Of a stretch of 64,000 bases of DNA, positions 23,330 to 35,204 are shown in pieces (position 1 is the first letter of the stretch; every line of letters begins with the position of its first letter). A model generated the notes under the pieces. It saw only the letters and a program-made list of their open reading frames with translations, had not been told where the DNA came from and searched no databases. The stretch lies in NCBI GenBank assembly GCA_007570785.1, contig ML664161.1, forward strand, positions 1,425,658 to 1,489,657, read 5' to 3'. The position numbers and the translations under genes were made by a program. The DNA is from Antilocapra americana (Eukaryota > Chordata > Mammalia > Artiodactyla > Antilocapridae).

Positions 23330-24640
23330 TTCCTTTTTTTATTTGTAGTAAAACTGCTTTGGTGTTGCTAAATTCTTTTAGTTTTTGCTTGTCTGTAAAA
23401 CTTTAAATTCAGCTGTCAAATCTGAATGAGACCCTTGCATGGAAGAGTATTCTTAGTTGTAATTTTGTCCGTTTCATTACTTTAAATATGTCATGCCACT
23501 CCCTTCTGGCATGCAGAGTTTCTGCTGGTTAATCAGCTAATAAAATCATAGGAGTTATCTTGTATGTAATTTGTTGCTTTTCCCTTGCTGCTTTTGATAT
23601 TCTCTCTTTAATTTTTCTCATTTTCATTACAATGTGTCTTAGTGTATTCTTCTTTGGGTTAATCCTGTGTGGGAATCTCTGTACTTTCTGGACTTGGAAG
23701 TGTCAACTACAAATTGCCACTTAACAAGAGTATTGCCAACAACTAAACAGCAAAGGCATTTGCCATCTGCCTCTATGGAGACTGAACCCCATGCTGCTAT
23801 AGTTGTTGACCTTCAACAACCCCTGAGGGAGTTCAGAGTGGAGTGAGGCACTCTGTGCTCCAGGGAATCTGGTGGGATAAGTCTTTAGATAGTTGGATGT
23901 TTTTAGGAACAGATTTTGTGATCTCAATCCTTGCATCTCCTCTTATATAGAGAAGCACTAAATCCCTTCATGGTGACATCAGTTCCTTATGACTAATAAA
24001 AAACCTTTTGTAAAATCAGTGCTTCATGGTATTGAACTCCACCTTCACCAAAACCTTAAATATTGACTTTCCCCCTCTGCCACTTTGGAACAGTCTCTCA
24101 GAGCTATCTGAGATGCTGCCTTCTAGGATGCAGTCCTCATTTTGCCCGAAATAAAACTTAACTCACAACTCTCAAGTTGTACATCTTTTTTTAGTTGAGA
24201 GAAGGCTGTTTCCTCCCTCAGGGTAAGGGAGTTTTCAGCTATTATGTCTTAAAATATTTTCTTGGGTCCTTCCTCTCTTCTCCTTCTGAGAGTCCTATAA
24301 TGCAAATATTAATGAAAATGATTGTGTTCTGTTCAATAACAGTGATTTCCACTATTCTGTCTTCCAGCTCACTGATACAGAAGAATGAATCTTTTAGTCT
24401 ATACAGTGTACTAGTAATTCCTTCTAGTATATTTTTCATTTCAATTATTGCATCCTTTTATCTTTTTTCTGTTGCCTTTTTACTTTCTAACTTTTGTTTA
24501 AAAACTCTGAACCTCTTGCTCTTGGCATCTATTATTCCTTTCCCAAATTCTTGGATCATCTTTACAATCATGACTCTTAACTCTTTCATGGGTAAGCTCC
24601 CTATCTACAATTCACTTCGTTATTCTTCTGGGGCCACCTT
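23330..24640 (-). pseudogene. L1 ORF1 remnant, interrupted by a solo LTR
   Basis: ORF1 codes for the RNA-binding trimeric chaperone of L1. The minus strand carries its sequence in two blocks, 23330-23700 and 24201-24640. The downstream block includes sequence encoding RLKDSFFCISELEDRIVEI (24242-24439), a coiled-coil-like stretch with heptad-compatible hydrophobics. Stops and the 500-bp LTR destroy the frame. Confidence 0.7.
23701..24200 (+). mobile_element. Solo LTR (class I ERV) with GAAG target duplication
   Basis: Exactly 500 bp, beginning TGTCAACTAC and ending GTTGAGA. The ends are inverted repeats (TGTCAAC / GTTGAGA, one mismatch). The direct repeat GAAG flanks it at 23697-23700 and 24201-24204, the 4-bp duplication expected of gammaretroviral integrase. 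A polyadenylation signal AATAAA sits near 24151, followed by the TTAACTCACAACTCTCAAGTTG block also seen in the antisense LTR at 29438. No internal ERV sequence remains, so LTR-LTR recombination is the likely origin. Confidence 0.93.
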
Positions 24641-25236
24641 ATTCTGTCTATGTTGCTATTTGTACTTTTATGTATGTGGTAGGATAGTTACATTTTATTA
24701 ACCTTGAAGAAATACCTTCTGTAGGTGACAGCCCATGCATCCCAGCAGTCTCCTCTTGTCATCCAAACCATATGTTTCAGGGATCCCCCTTAAGTGGGTT
24801 GCATGGGTCCTCTGTTGTGTTGGGGTGACTGGTCTGGAAGGCTTGGTCAAACCCTAACCTGGTTGGTCGTTAGGCCCTGCCTTGGTGGTTGCTGCTGGCT
24901 GCTGTTTAGTGGTACCTGGTCATGAGGTGACTGGCTGCAGACCTCTAGGGGACTCTGGGGCTAGAGCTGGCACACTGATGGATGGGGTCAGGATCTCAAA
25001 GACTACAGGGCTGTTTCCCACCCACTGGCAGGTAAAACTAAGTCCTGGGGTTAGGGCTGGACTTGCTGGAGCAGTCATGAAGAGATACCCTAAGTCCAAG
25101 GTTAGAGAAACCCAAGTAAGATAGTAGGTGTTGCAAGAGGGCATCAGAGGGCAGACACACTGAAACCATAAAAACAGAAAACTAGCCAATCTGATCACAT
25201 GGACCACAGCCTTGTCTAACTCAGTGAAACTAAACC

Positions 25237-26130
25237 ATGCTATATGGGGCCACCCAAGATGGTGGGGTTATGGTGGAGAAGTCTGACAGACTGTGGTCCG
25301 CAGGAGAAAGGAATGGCAAACCACTTCAGTATTCTTGTCTTAAGAACCCCATGAACAGTATAAAAGGGCAAAAAGATGAGACACTGAAATATGAACTCCC
25401 CAGGCTGGTTGGTGCCCAATATGATACAGGAGATCAGTGGAGAAATAACTTCAGAAAGAATGAAGGGATGGAGCTGAAGCAAAAAGAATACCCAATTTTG
25501 GATGTGACTAGTGATAGAAGTAAGGTACAATGCTGCAAAGACCAATATTGCATAGGAACATGGAATGTTAGGTCCATGAATCAAGGCAAATTGGAAGTGG
25601 TCAAACAGGAGATGACAAGAGTGAATGTTGACATTCAAGGAATCAGTAAACTGAGATGGACTGGAATGGGTGAATTTAACTCAGATGACCATTATATCTA
25701 CTATGGTGGGCAGGAATTCAGTAGAAAAAATGGAGTTGCCATCATAGTCAACAAAAGAGTCCAAAATGCAGTACTCGGATGCCTTCTCAAAAATGACAGA
25801 ATGATCTCTGTACGTTTTCAAGGCAAACCATTCAATATTATGGTAATCGAAGCCTATGCCCCAACCAGTAATGCTGAAGAAGATGAAGTTGAATGGTTCT
25901 ATGAAGACATACAAGACCTTTTAGAACTAACACACAAAAAGGATGTCTTTTTCATTATAGGGGACTGGAATGCAAAAGTAGGAAGACAAGAAACACCTGG
26001 AGTAACAGGCAAATTTGGCCTTGGAGAACAGAATGAAGCAGGACAAAGGCAAATAGAGTTTTGCCAAGAGAACACACTGGTCATAGCAAACACCCTCTTC
26101 CAACAACACAAGAGAAGACTTTACACATAG
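25237..26130 (+). pseudogene. BovB endonuclease-domain pseudogene
   Basis: A 297-residue open frame holding most of the BovB APE-type endonuclease, which nicks the genomic target and primes reverse transcription. GTWNVR is at residues 107-112 and GDWNAKVG at 242-249, both active-site segments. In the ISKLRW segment the residue where the family normally has glutamate is lysine (K138), which should harm metal binding. The first ~100 residues include 5' UTR-derived codons, so the open frame start is not the true start. A stop at 26128-26130 precedes TSPDGQLPNQIDYILC and DCGSDHGLLIAQF, the rest of the domain. Confidence 0.88.
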
Positions 26131-28330
26131 ACATCACCAGATGGTCAACTCCCAAATCAGATTGATTATATTCTTTGCAGTGAAACATGTAGAAGCTCTA
26201 TACAGTCAGCAAAAACAAGACTGGGAGCTGACTGTGGCTCAGATCATGGACTCCTTATTGCCCAATTCAGACTAAAATTGAAGAAGGTAGGTAAAACCAC
26301 TAGACCATTCAGATATGACCTAAATCAAATCCCTTATGATTATACAGTGGAAGTGAGAAATAGATTTAAGGACTAGATCTGATAGACAGAGTGCCTCATG
26401 AACTATGGACGGAGGTTTGTGACATTGTACAGGAGACAGGGATTAAGACGATCCCCATGGAAAAGAAATGCAAAAAAGCAAAGCGGCTATCCGAAAAGAC
26501 CTTACAAATAGCTGCGAAAAGAAGTGAAAAGCAAAGGACAAAAGAAAGATATTCCCATCTGAATGCAGAGTTCTAAAGAATAGCAAGGAGAGATAAGAAA
26601 GCCTTCCTCAGGGATCAACGCAAAGAAATAAAGGCAAACAGCAGAATGGGAAAGACTAGAGATCTCTTCAAGAAAATTAGAGATACCAAGGGAATATTTC
26701 ATGCAAAGATGGGCTCGATAAAGGATTGAAATGGTATGGACCTAACAGAAGTAGACAATATTAAGAAGAGGTGGCACAGAACTATACAAAAAAGATCTTC
26801 ATGACCCAGATAATCATGATGGTGTGATCACTCACCTAGAGCCAGATATCTTGATATGTGAAGTCAAGCGGGCCTTAGGAAGCCTCACTATGAACAAAGC
26901 TAGTGGAGGTGATGAAATTCCAGTTGAGCTACTTCAAATCCTAAAAGATGCTGCTTTAAAAGTGCTACAGTCAATATGCCAGCAAATTTGGAAAACTCAG
27001 CAATGGCCACAGGACTGGAAAAGATCAGATTCCATTCCAAGCCCAAAGAAAGCTTGAACTACCACACAATTGCACTCATCTCACACGCTAGTAAAGTGAT
27101 GCTCACAATTCTCCAAGTCAGGCTTCAGCAGTACGTGAACTGTGAACATCCAGAGGTTCAGGCTGGTTTTAGAAAAAGCAGAGTAACAAGGGATCAAATT
27201 GCCAACATCTACTGGGTCATTGAAAAAGCAAGAGAGTTCCAGAAAAATCATCTATTTCTGATTCATTGACTATGCCAAAGCCTTTGACTGTGTGGATCAG
27301 AATAAACTGTGGAAAATTCTTAAAGAGATGGAAATACCAGACCATCTGACCTGTCTCTTGAGAAATCTGTATGCAGGTCAGGAAGCAACAGTTAGAACTG
27401 GACATGGAACAAGAGACTGGTTCCAAATAGGAAAAGGAGTATGTCAAGACTGCATATTGTCACCCTGCTTTTTTAACTTCTATGCAGAGTACATCATGAG
27501 AAACACTGGGCTGGAAGAAGCACAAGCTGAAATCAAGATTGCCGGAAGAAATATCAATAACCTCAGATATGCAGATGACACCACCCTTATGGCAGAAAGT
27601 GAAGAGGATCTAAAACGCCTCTTGCTGAAAGTGAAAGAGGAGAGTGAAAAAGTTTGCTTAAAGCTCAACATTCAGAAAACTAAGATCATGGCATCCGGTC
27701 CCATCACTTCATGGGAAATAGATGGGGAAACAGTGGAAACAGTGGCAGACTTTATTTTCTTGGACTCCAAAATCACTGGAGATGGTGATTATAGCCATGA
27801 AATTAAAAGATGCATACTCCTTGGAAGGAAGTTTATGACCAATCTAGATAGCATGTTGAAAAGCAGAGACATTACTTTGCCAAAAAAAGGTCCATCTAGT
27901 CAAGGCTATGGTTTTTCCAGTAGTCACGTATGGATGTGAGAGTTGGATGATGAAGAAAGCTGAGTGCCAAAGAATTGATGCTTTTGAACTGTGTTGTTGG
28001 AGAAGACTCTTGAGAGTCCCTTGGACTGCAAGGAGATCCAACCAGTCCATCCTCAAGGAAATCATTCCTGGATGTTCATTGCAAGGACTGATGTTGAAGC
28101 TGAAACTCCAATACTTTGGCCACCTCATGCGAAGAGTTGACTCATTGGAAAATATGCTAATGCTGGGAAGGATTGAGGGCAGGTGGAGAAGGAGAAGACA
28201 GAGAATGAGATGGCTGTATGGCATCACTGACTTGATGGACATGGGTTTGTGTGGACTCCGGGAGTTGGTGATGGACAGGGAGGCCTGGCGTGGTGCGGTC
28301 ATGGGGTCACAAAGAGTTGGACACGACTGA
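26131..28330 (+). pseudogene. BovB reverse-transcriptase pseudogene
   Basis: Broken remainder of the BovB protein. Pieces in different frames include VKRALGSLTMNKASGGDEIPVE (26824-27057), RKSRVTRDQIANIYWV (26976-27269), and the best RT frame at 27292-27939 with YAGQEATVRTGHGT and the catalytic YADD box (residues 93-96 of that frame). The C-terminal tail follows at 27908-28330 (RRLLRVPWTARRSNQSILKE). The YADD box is kept, but at least four frame changes or stops separate it from the endonuclease. Confidence 0.88.
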
Positions 28331-28359
28331 GCCAGTGAACTGAACTGAATTTCAGGCAG

Positions 28360-29225
28360 AACCAGTTCCTGGAGTCTGACTGCAAGATCTAGGGATTACA
28401 GAACTTTTTTTCTTTTCTTTTTTTTTTCAGATTTTCTGTAGTGGGTGTTGGTTTCTGATGCCTTTGTCTATGGGGTTCAGGTTGTCCTAAAGCTCACTGG
28501 CCTGCTATTGGACATTTCAGGACCTGATGGTTCCAGGGAAGCATTTGGCTGTGTTTGGAGGCTGTAGGATTATGGTTTTCTTGCATCTGGTGTCTTCTCC
28601 CCAGTAGGAGAGACGTTATTGTGGCTTAGTGCAGGTTTCCTGGAGAAAGAAAACCTGCCAATAATGGTTAGAGCTGTTTCTTAGCCCACTGGTGGGCAGG
28701 GCCATGCCAAGAGATGGCTGTGGACTCAGGAAGTCTTTAAGCAGTCTGTCTGCTAATGGGTGGGCTGTGTTCCCCCTAAGTTAGTTGTTTGGCCTATAGC
28801 ATCCCATACTGGTGCCTCCTGGCTATTGGGGTGGGAGAACAGGTTTTGGTACTAATGACCTAGAGGAAGGATCCCACTTTGGCAGCTTACAGCATCAATG
28901 CCATAAGGTAGGGTGTTCCTAAATATGGCTGCCACCAGGGTCTATGTCCCAGGATGAGCAACAGCTGCCCCTTTACTTAAAGGTAGACTCTCCAAGAGCA
29001 GCAGGTAGATCTGATCCAATCTACTATCAAGTTTTTGCCTTTGCCCTAAGCCCTCCTGAACGTGAGATTTTATGCGTACTCTTTAACAGTGAAGACTGTT
29101 ACCTCCAGTCCAGTGCAGCTTCCAACATTAAGCCCTGCTGGCCTTCAAAGCCAAGCGTTCCGGGGGCTCATCTTCCTGATGCAGGACTCCTGGGCTGGGA
29201 AGCCTGATGTGGCTGTGTCTTTCAA
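28360..29225 (-). mobile_element. L1 5' UTR continuation, minus strand
   Basis: GC-rich antisense L1 5' UTR that continues the block broken at 25058: CCAGTTCCTGGAGTCTGACTGC near 28367, TCCAAGAGCAGCAGGTAGATC near 28990, TGGCCTTCAAAGCCAAGCG near 29138, GGCTGGGAAGCCTGATGTGG near 29190. The extreme 5' terminus is missing. Small open frames here are fortuitous. Confidence 0.7.
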
Positions 29226-29437
29226 CAGGGCCTATTATATACTGCCAAATAAAGCTCAGGATCATCAGTCAGTAATTGGGAGATCTGAGAACTAGGAAAG
29301 ACTCACCAAAATTTGTCTGGACTCTCCAAGGAGGTGGATGGACATAAGAGGCCTCTGATGGTACCAGGCTCCAAATTCTCATAGATTCCAGGTAAAAGAG
29401 AGAAGTCAGCTCTGGACCTCTTCACTTTCACCGAAAA
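29226..29437. other. Short unassigned segment
   Basis: Sequence between L1 5' UTR and an LTR. Nothing recognised. Confidence 0.4.
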
Positions 29438-29893
29438 TGTTGACTTGAAAAATAAAAGCACACTTAAAAGTTAAGAGTTATGTTTTATTTAGCAAACTTG
29501 CTGATGACTTCACCTAGGAAGACAGCTTTTCAGATAACTCCGAGTGACTGTCCCAAAATGATAAGGGAGGAGCCAGGATATATAGGAGTTTTGCAATGAA
29601 AACTAGATAGTGGAACATTGAAAGACTCCTGTCAATTAAAGAAAACCACATAGCTAAAGTTAATGAACTTAGTGCTTTTTTATGTATGGGAAAATGCAAG
29701 AGTCTGAGCTCAGTGAGGTCACTCCTTTGATATGCACTCTAAGACAAGTATCCTGCTTTTCTTCATTCTGAGTCCTCTCAGGGTATACAATCACAGGAGG
29801 CTACAGTGACTGAAGGCTTGATGATCACACATCCTTAGTTTACTGATAAATAAATAGCCTATGTTCACACTTAGAACTTGAAGGAGTTTTCAC
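29438..29893 (-). mobile_element. LTR, class I ERV type, minus strand
   Basis: It starts TGTTGACTTG on the plus strand, the reverse of a ...CAAGTCAACA LTR end. The reverse polyadenylation signal TTTATT lies near 29486 and the adjacent AAAAGTTAAGAGTTATG block corresponds to the R-U5 of the solo LTR at 23701-24200. GGGACAGTCACTCGGAGTTA on the minus strand matches GGAACAGTCTCTCAGAGCTA there. The far end, about 29893, is uncertain and no 4-bp duplication was found. Confidence 0.7.
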
Positions 29894-31460
29894 ATACAAG
29901 CATGCACACAAAGCCATGGACTGGGGAATGTATTATAGTTAGAAAACCCAATTAAATTGTTTCACATGTTCCCTTTCATTGAATAGTTATTATATAAAGT
30001 TTCTTTTGTTTTGTGTTGAATTATTGATTACCAGTCAGTACATTTTCCCTAATTTATTTTTTTCATATTATAGGCTCTCTAGTAGAACCACATTTATCAT
30101 TATAGATAAATTGCTATATTTATAGACTTCCAATATGGTATTAGTTTCCCTAGATTTACTGATTAGAAATATTTAAATATAATTTCATATTTTATAATTA
30201 ACTGCTACATAAGTAAAGAGTTTTGATAATTGCTACTTACATATTAATGATACCTATTTTAATTTCACATTATGTATTTGGAGGTAATTTTTACCCTAAA
30301 ACTAATAGTCAATGAATAGCTAATATGCTAACAATTTTGTTTTATTAATATTTCATGTGTATGAAAATAAGTATGGTTTAATAAACATAAAAACTTTACT
30401 AAAATTTACAAAGATTTGAATATCAAAATGACTAATGTTCCTATATCCCAAGATTAAAATTACTACCCTTTGGTTTCTGAATATGTAATGGAAATAAAAA
30501 CTAGACTTTTTTTTATTATTGCATCCTATCCTATCAATTTTCTAATGTCCTTTGCTAACATTTATTACATTTTAGGCTATGCTGATCTGATGCATTTGGG
30601 TGAAACTTGAAAAATCCTAGCAAGAAATCTGTCATAAAGAAAATAAGCCATATAACAAACAATTACAAAAATTACCATAATTTTAATTTATTACCCATGA
30701 AACTACAGGCTGTTTTTGCTTAAAAAGACTAACACAGTGGCTCTGACTAGATTACTCTTCCTATGAAAAAATAAGGTTTGACAATATGGAGCCTAACATT
30801 GTTGATTATGTTTAAAGAAATGTTACTTACCTCACAGGAACAAAAACCAAATCTAAAGTCTGTCTTGACTAAATATATTAATATTTCCATATAAACGTAA
30901 GGAAAAATCTTCACATGACCCTTCATGCTACATTATTATTATTAATACAGCTTTTTTTAACACTATTTCTTCACAAAGTCCCTTGTTTTACACTATACCC
31001 AAATTGTGATTTCAAAAAGGAACCATATTTTACTACTGTTTCTTTTGCATGTGATATTCTTCTTTGTTCCTTCTAAACTTATTTCTCCTCAGCCTAAATG
31101 TTGCAGATTAAACACTGTCTCCTCCCGGAAGCCACTCATGCTATCATTAGGCAGTTATAGGTGCCATCCCATGGCCTTAGCCAAGGTTTGGGGAGAAAGA
31201 TACCCCATTGTTTCAAGGGTTTGTTCTCTCTCATTCCAGTTAAACTACGGAAGTCTAAGGTAAAGAACATATGTTCAAATGTTATTTTTTAAGATTCTTT
31301 TTACTGCTTTGCATAAGGCCTGACATTCTGTGTTATTTTTAACAAATGATAAAGAAAATTAAAGTGAAACAAATAGTGTAGCAATTCAAACTTTGAAATT
31401 TTTTAGTTAGTTTAAGTTGGAGGAAAAGCATAATTTATATAAAACTTAAAACTAATTATG
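29894..31460. other. No gene seen; AT-rich, about 1.6 kb
   Basis: Strongly AT-rich. No open frame of note and no repeat I can name. A short run at 31006-31263 is open but resembles nothing known and lacks supporting features. Confidence 0.5.
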
Positions 31461-31786
31461 GGGGCTTCCTTGGTGCCTCAGTGGTAAAGAATCCACCTGC
31501 CAATGCAGGAGACACAGGTTCAATCCCCTACCTGGAAAGATCTCACATGTCACAGAACAATTAAGCCCATGGCCCACAACTACTGAGCCTGTGTTCTAGA
31601 GCCCAAGAATTTCAACTGCTAAGCTCACATGCCATGCTCCTCAACAAGAGAAGCTACCACAATGAGAAGCCCTCTCACCACAACTAGAGAGTAGCCCCTG
31701 CTTGCCACAACTAGAGAAAAAGCCCACATGTAGCAATGAAGACCCAGCATGGCCAAAAATAGATACAATTAAGAAAATTAAAAATG
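31461..31786 (+). repeat. CHR-type tRNA-Glu SINE
   Basis: GGGGCTTCCTTGGTGCCTCAG, AAAGAATCCACCTGCCAATGCAGG and GGTTCAATCCC show the tRNA-Glu-derived head with Pol III A and B boxes. CCACAACTACTGAGCCTG and AAGAGAAGCTACCACAATGAGAAGCC show the CHR body found across cetartiodactyls. An A-rich tail follows. Old, with many mismatches. Confidence 0.85.
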
Positions 31787-32665
31787 AATTTAAAAAGCTA
31801 AATACAGTTGAAAGTAAAATTAAGTTTGAGGGACACAAAAGGAGAATTCTGAAAGCTGATTAATAAAAATATCTTAAATGTTATATATGATAAGAAAATT
31901 GAAGATTAAAGTTTCAAGAGAAAATTTATTATAAAAATACTTATATACATTGGCTCAATTTATATGACTCAATGAAGTTAAACTATTATATAGTGATTTC
32001 AATTCATAGTACAATTTAATTTTATAATAAAGTCAATCTATAAAATTGAAAATAACATTTAGAGATGTGATTGCTATAGTAATGATTGTGGAGGTGAAAG
32101 CTCATATTATTCTATATAAATAAAAAAAAATACAAATACTATGCTTAAGGTAACATACACTATGTCTGGGTTAGTGTTCTGTATTTGACAATGTTTAAGG
32201 AAGTGGTTTTCTTATCTGTCAGTGTATCCCCATAACATAAAAGACCATAAAACTATGAGCCATTTTTAAACTGAAAATTTCAGATTCGTGCCTCAAAACA
32301 AATACCACAAAATTCAGAACCTCTAGAAAACAAGTAAGATAATGCATATATTTAGTTATGTGATATACAAGTCTAGTCTTGGATCTCATTTTGGGACAAC
32401 AGATCAAAAGATAAGTCTCTTTCCAGTAGCATGCCTCTTGTAACTGGCAAAACCCATTAATAATTCTTAAAAAATAAAAATAGAATCTGGCAATAGAATA
32501 AAATCTAAATGTTTTTCTTTACCTTTGTACTTTTTCTAGTTTCATTTGCTCATAGGGTTCAGCCTATGGGAGCCTTGCACCCAGTATTTCACACTAGAGT
32601 TCCCAGTGCAAAGAAGCTGTACTCAATACCTCAGCTCAGTGGTCCATATGCAGAAGAAGTACCAT
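31787..32665. other. No gene seen; AT-rich
   Basis: AT-rich spacer before a BovB. Nothing recognised. Confidence 0.5.
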
Positions 32666-35204
32666 CAGTTCAGTTCAGTTCAGTCACTCAGTCATCTCCA
32701 ACTCACTGCGACCCCATGAATCACAGCAAGCCAGGGCTCCCTGTCCATCACCAACTGCCGGAGTTCACCCAAAACCATGTTCATCGAGTCAGTGACGCCA
32801 TCCAGCCATCTCATCCTCTGTCGTCCCCTTCTCTTCCTGCCCCCAATCCTTCCCAGTATTAGCATCTTTTCCAATGAGTCAACTCTTTGCATGAGGTGGC
32901 CAGAGTATTGGAATTTCACCTTCAACATCAGTCCTTGCAATGAACACCCAGGAATGATTTCTTTTAGGATGGACTGGTTGGATCTCTTTGCAGTCCAAGG
33001 GACTCACAAGAGTCTTCTCCAAAACCACACTTCAAAAGCATTAATTCTTTGGCACTCAGTTTTCTTCACCATCCAAATCTCACATCCATACGTGACTACT
33101 GGAAAAACCATAGCCTTGACTAGATGGACCTTTTTTTGGCAAAGTAATGTCTCTGCTTTTCAACATGCTATCTAGATTGGTCATAACTCACCTTACAAGT
33201 AGTAAGTATCTTTTAATTTCATAGCTGCAATCACCATCTGCAATGATTTTGGAGTCCAAGAAAATAAAGACTGCCACTGTTTCCACTGTTTCCCCATCTA
33301 TTTCCATGAAGTGATGGGACCAGATGCCATGATTTTAGTTTTCTGAGTGTTGAGTTTTAAGCCAACTTTTTCACTCTCCTCTTTCACTTTCAGCAAGAGG
33401 CGTTTTAGATCCTCTTCACTTTCTGCCATAAGGGTGGTGTCATCTGCATATCTGAGGTTATTGATATTTCTTCCGGCAATCATGATTCCAGCTTGTGTTT
33501 CTTCCAGCCCAGCATTTCTCATGATGTACACTACATATAAGTTAAATAAGCAGGGTGACAATATACAGCCTTGACGTACTCCTTTTCCTATTTGGAACCA
33601 GTCTGTTGTTCCATGTCCAGTTCTAACTGTTGCTACCTGACCTGCATACAGGTTTCTCAAGAGACAGGTCAGATGGTCTGGTATTCCCATCTCTTTAAGA
33701 ATTTTCCACAGTTTATTGTGATCCACACAGTCAAAGGTTTTGGCATAGTCAGTAAGGCAGAAATAGATGTTTTTTCTGGACCTCTCTTGCTTTTTCGATT
33801 ATCCAGCAGATGTTGGCAATTTAATATCTTGCTTCTCGCCTTTTTAAAACAAGCTTGAACATCTGGAAGTTCGCGTACTGCTGAAGCCTGACTTGGAGAA
33901 TTTTGAGCATTACTTTACTAGCATGTGAGATGAGTGCAATTGTGTGGTAGTTCGAGCTTTCTTTGGCATTGCCCTTCTTTGGGCTTGGAATGAAAACTGA
34001 CCTTTTCCAGTCCTGTGGCCATTGCTGAGTTTTCCAAATTTGCTGGCATATTGACTGTAGCACTTTCACAGCAACATCTTTCAGGATTTGAAATAGCTCA
34101 ACTAGAATTCTGTCACCTCCGATTCATAATGATGCTTTCTAAGGCTCACTTTACTTCACATTCCAGGATGTCTGGCTCTAGGTGAGTGATCACACCTTTG
34201 TGATTATCTGAGTAATGAAGATCATTTTTCTACAATTCTGTGTATTCTTGCCACCTCTTCTTAATATCATCTACTTCTGTTAGGTGCATACCATTTCTGT
34301 CCTTTATCAAGCTCATCTTTGCATGAAATTTTCCCTTGGTATTTCTAATTTTCTTGAGGAGATCTCTAGTCTTTCCCATTCTGTTGTTTTCCTCTATTTG
34401 TATTGATCACTGAGGAAGGTTTTCTTATCTCTCCTTGCTATTATTTGGAAGTCTGCATTCAGTTGGGATGCTTCTCCCTTGCTTTTCACTTCTCTTCTTT
34501 TTCACAGCTATTTGTAAGGCCTCCTCAGACAGCCATTTTGCTTTTTTCCATTTCTTTTCCATGGGGATCATCTTAATCCCTGTCTCCTGTACAATGTCAC
34601 AAACCTCTGTCCATAGTTCATGAGGCACTCTGTCTATCAGATCTAGTCCCTTAAATCTGATTTTCACTTCCACTGTATATCATAAGGGATTTGATTTAGG
34701 TCATACCTGAATGGTTTAGTGGTTTTCTCTATTTTCTTCAATTTTAGTCTGAATTGGGCAATAAGGATTTCATGATCTGAGCCACAGTCAGCTCCTGGTC
34801 TTGTTTTTGTTGTCTGTATAGAGCTTCTCCATGTTTGGCTGCAAATAATAAAATCAATCTGATTTTGGTGTTGACCATCTGGTGATGTCCATGTGTAGAA
34901 TCTTCTCTTGTGTTGTTGGAAGAGGGTGTTTGCTATGACCAGTGATTTCTCTTAGCAAAACTCTATTAGACTTTCCCCTGTTTCATTCTGAACTCCAAGG
35001 CCAAATTTGTCTGTTACTCCAGGTGTTTCCTGATTGCCTACTTTCGCATTCCAGTCCCCTAAAATGAAAAGGACATCCTTTTTGAGTGTTAGTTCTAAAA
35101 GGTCTTGTAGGTTCAACTTCAGCTTCATCAGCATTACTGGTTGAGGCATAGGCTTGGATTACCATGATATTGAATGGTATGTCTTGAAAACGAACAGAGG
35201 TCAT
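32666..35204 (-). mobile_element. BovB LINE, 5'-truncated, minus strand
   Basis: Antisense BovB from the 3' terminus CAGTTCAGTTCAGTTCAGTC through RT into the endonuclease, ending at about 35204. Minus-strand frames include 33298-33726 with YAGQVATVRTGHGTTDWFQ and NNLRYADDTTLMAESEEDLK (YADD box intact), 33821-34069 with ICQQIWKTQQWPQDWKRSVF, 34425-34673, and 34952-35149 with GDWNAKVGNQETPG (endonuclease). Frameshifts separate them. It is closely similar to the copy at 25059-28351. No clear target duplication. Confidence 0.92.

Larger units (their letters stand above)
23161..25058 (-). mobile_element. L1 fragment (ORF1 and 5' UTR), minus strand, hit by LTR and BovB
   Basis: Antisense L1 reading from the ORF1 C-terminal part (TTTTTGCTTGTCTGTAAAAC at 23382, CATGCCACTCCCTTCTGGCA at 23493) through ORF1 (24240-24640, ATTCTGTCTTCCAGCTCACTG) into GC-rich 5' UTR (24720-25058). 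The ORF1 part is split by a solo LTR at 23701-24200, and the 5' UTR is split by the BovB at 25059-28351, after which it resumes at about 28360. Confidence 0.8.
25059..28351 (+). mobile_element. BovB (RTE) LINE, nearly full length
   Basis: Sense BovB from its 5' UTR (GAGATACCCTAAGTCCAAGG near 25081) through endonuclease and RT to the 3' terminus ACTGAACTGAATTTC near 28340. About 3.29 kb, close to the family's full length. It sits inside an antisense L1 5' UTR, which resumes at about 28360. It carries several stops and frameshifts, so it is inactive. Target duplication not obvious. Confidence 0.92.

Noticed and set aside
25237..26130. Long open frame of 297 residues, possibly a host gene
   Set aside because: Its motifs (GTWNVR, GDWNAKVG) and position place it in the BovB endonuclease; no introns or other gene features.
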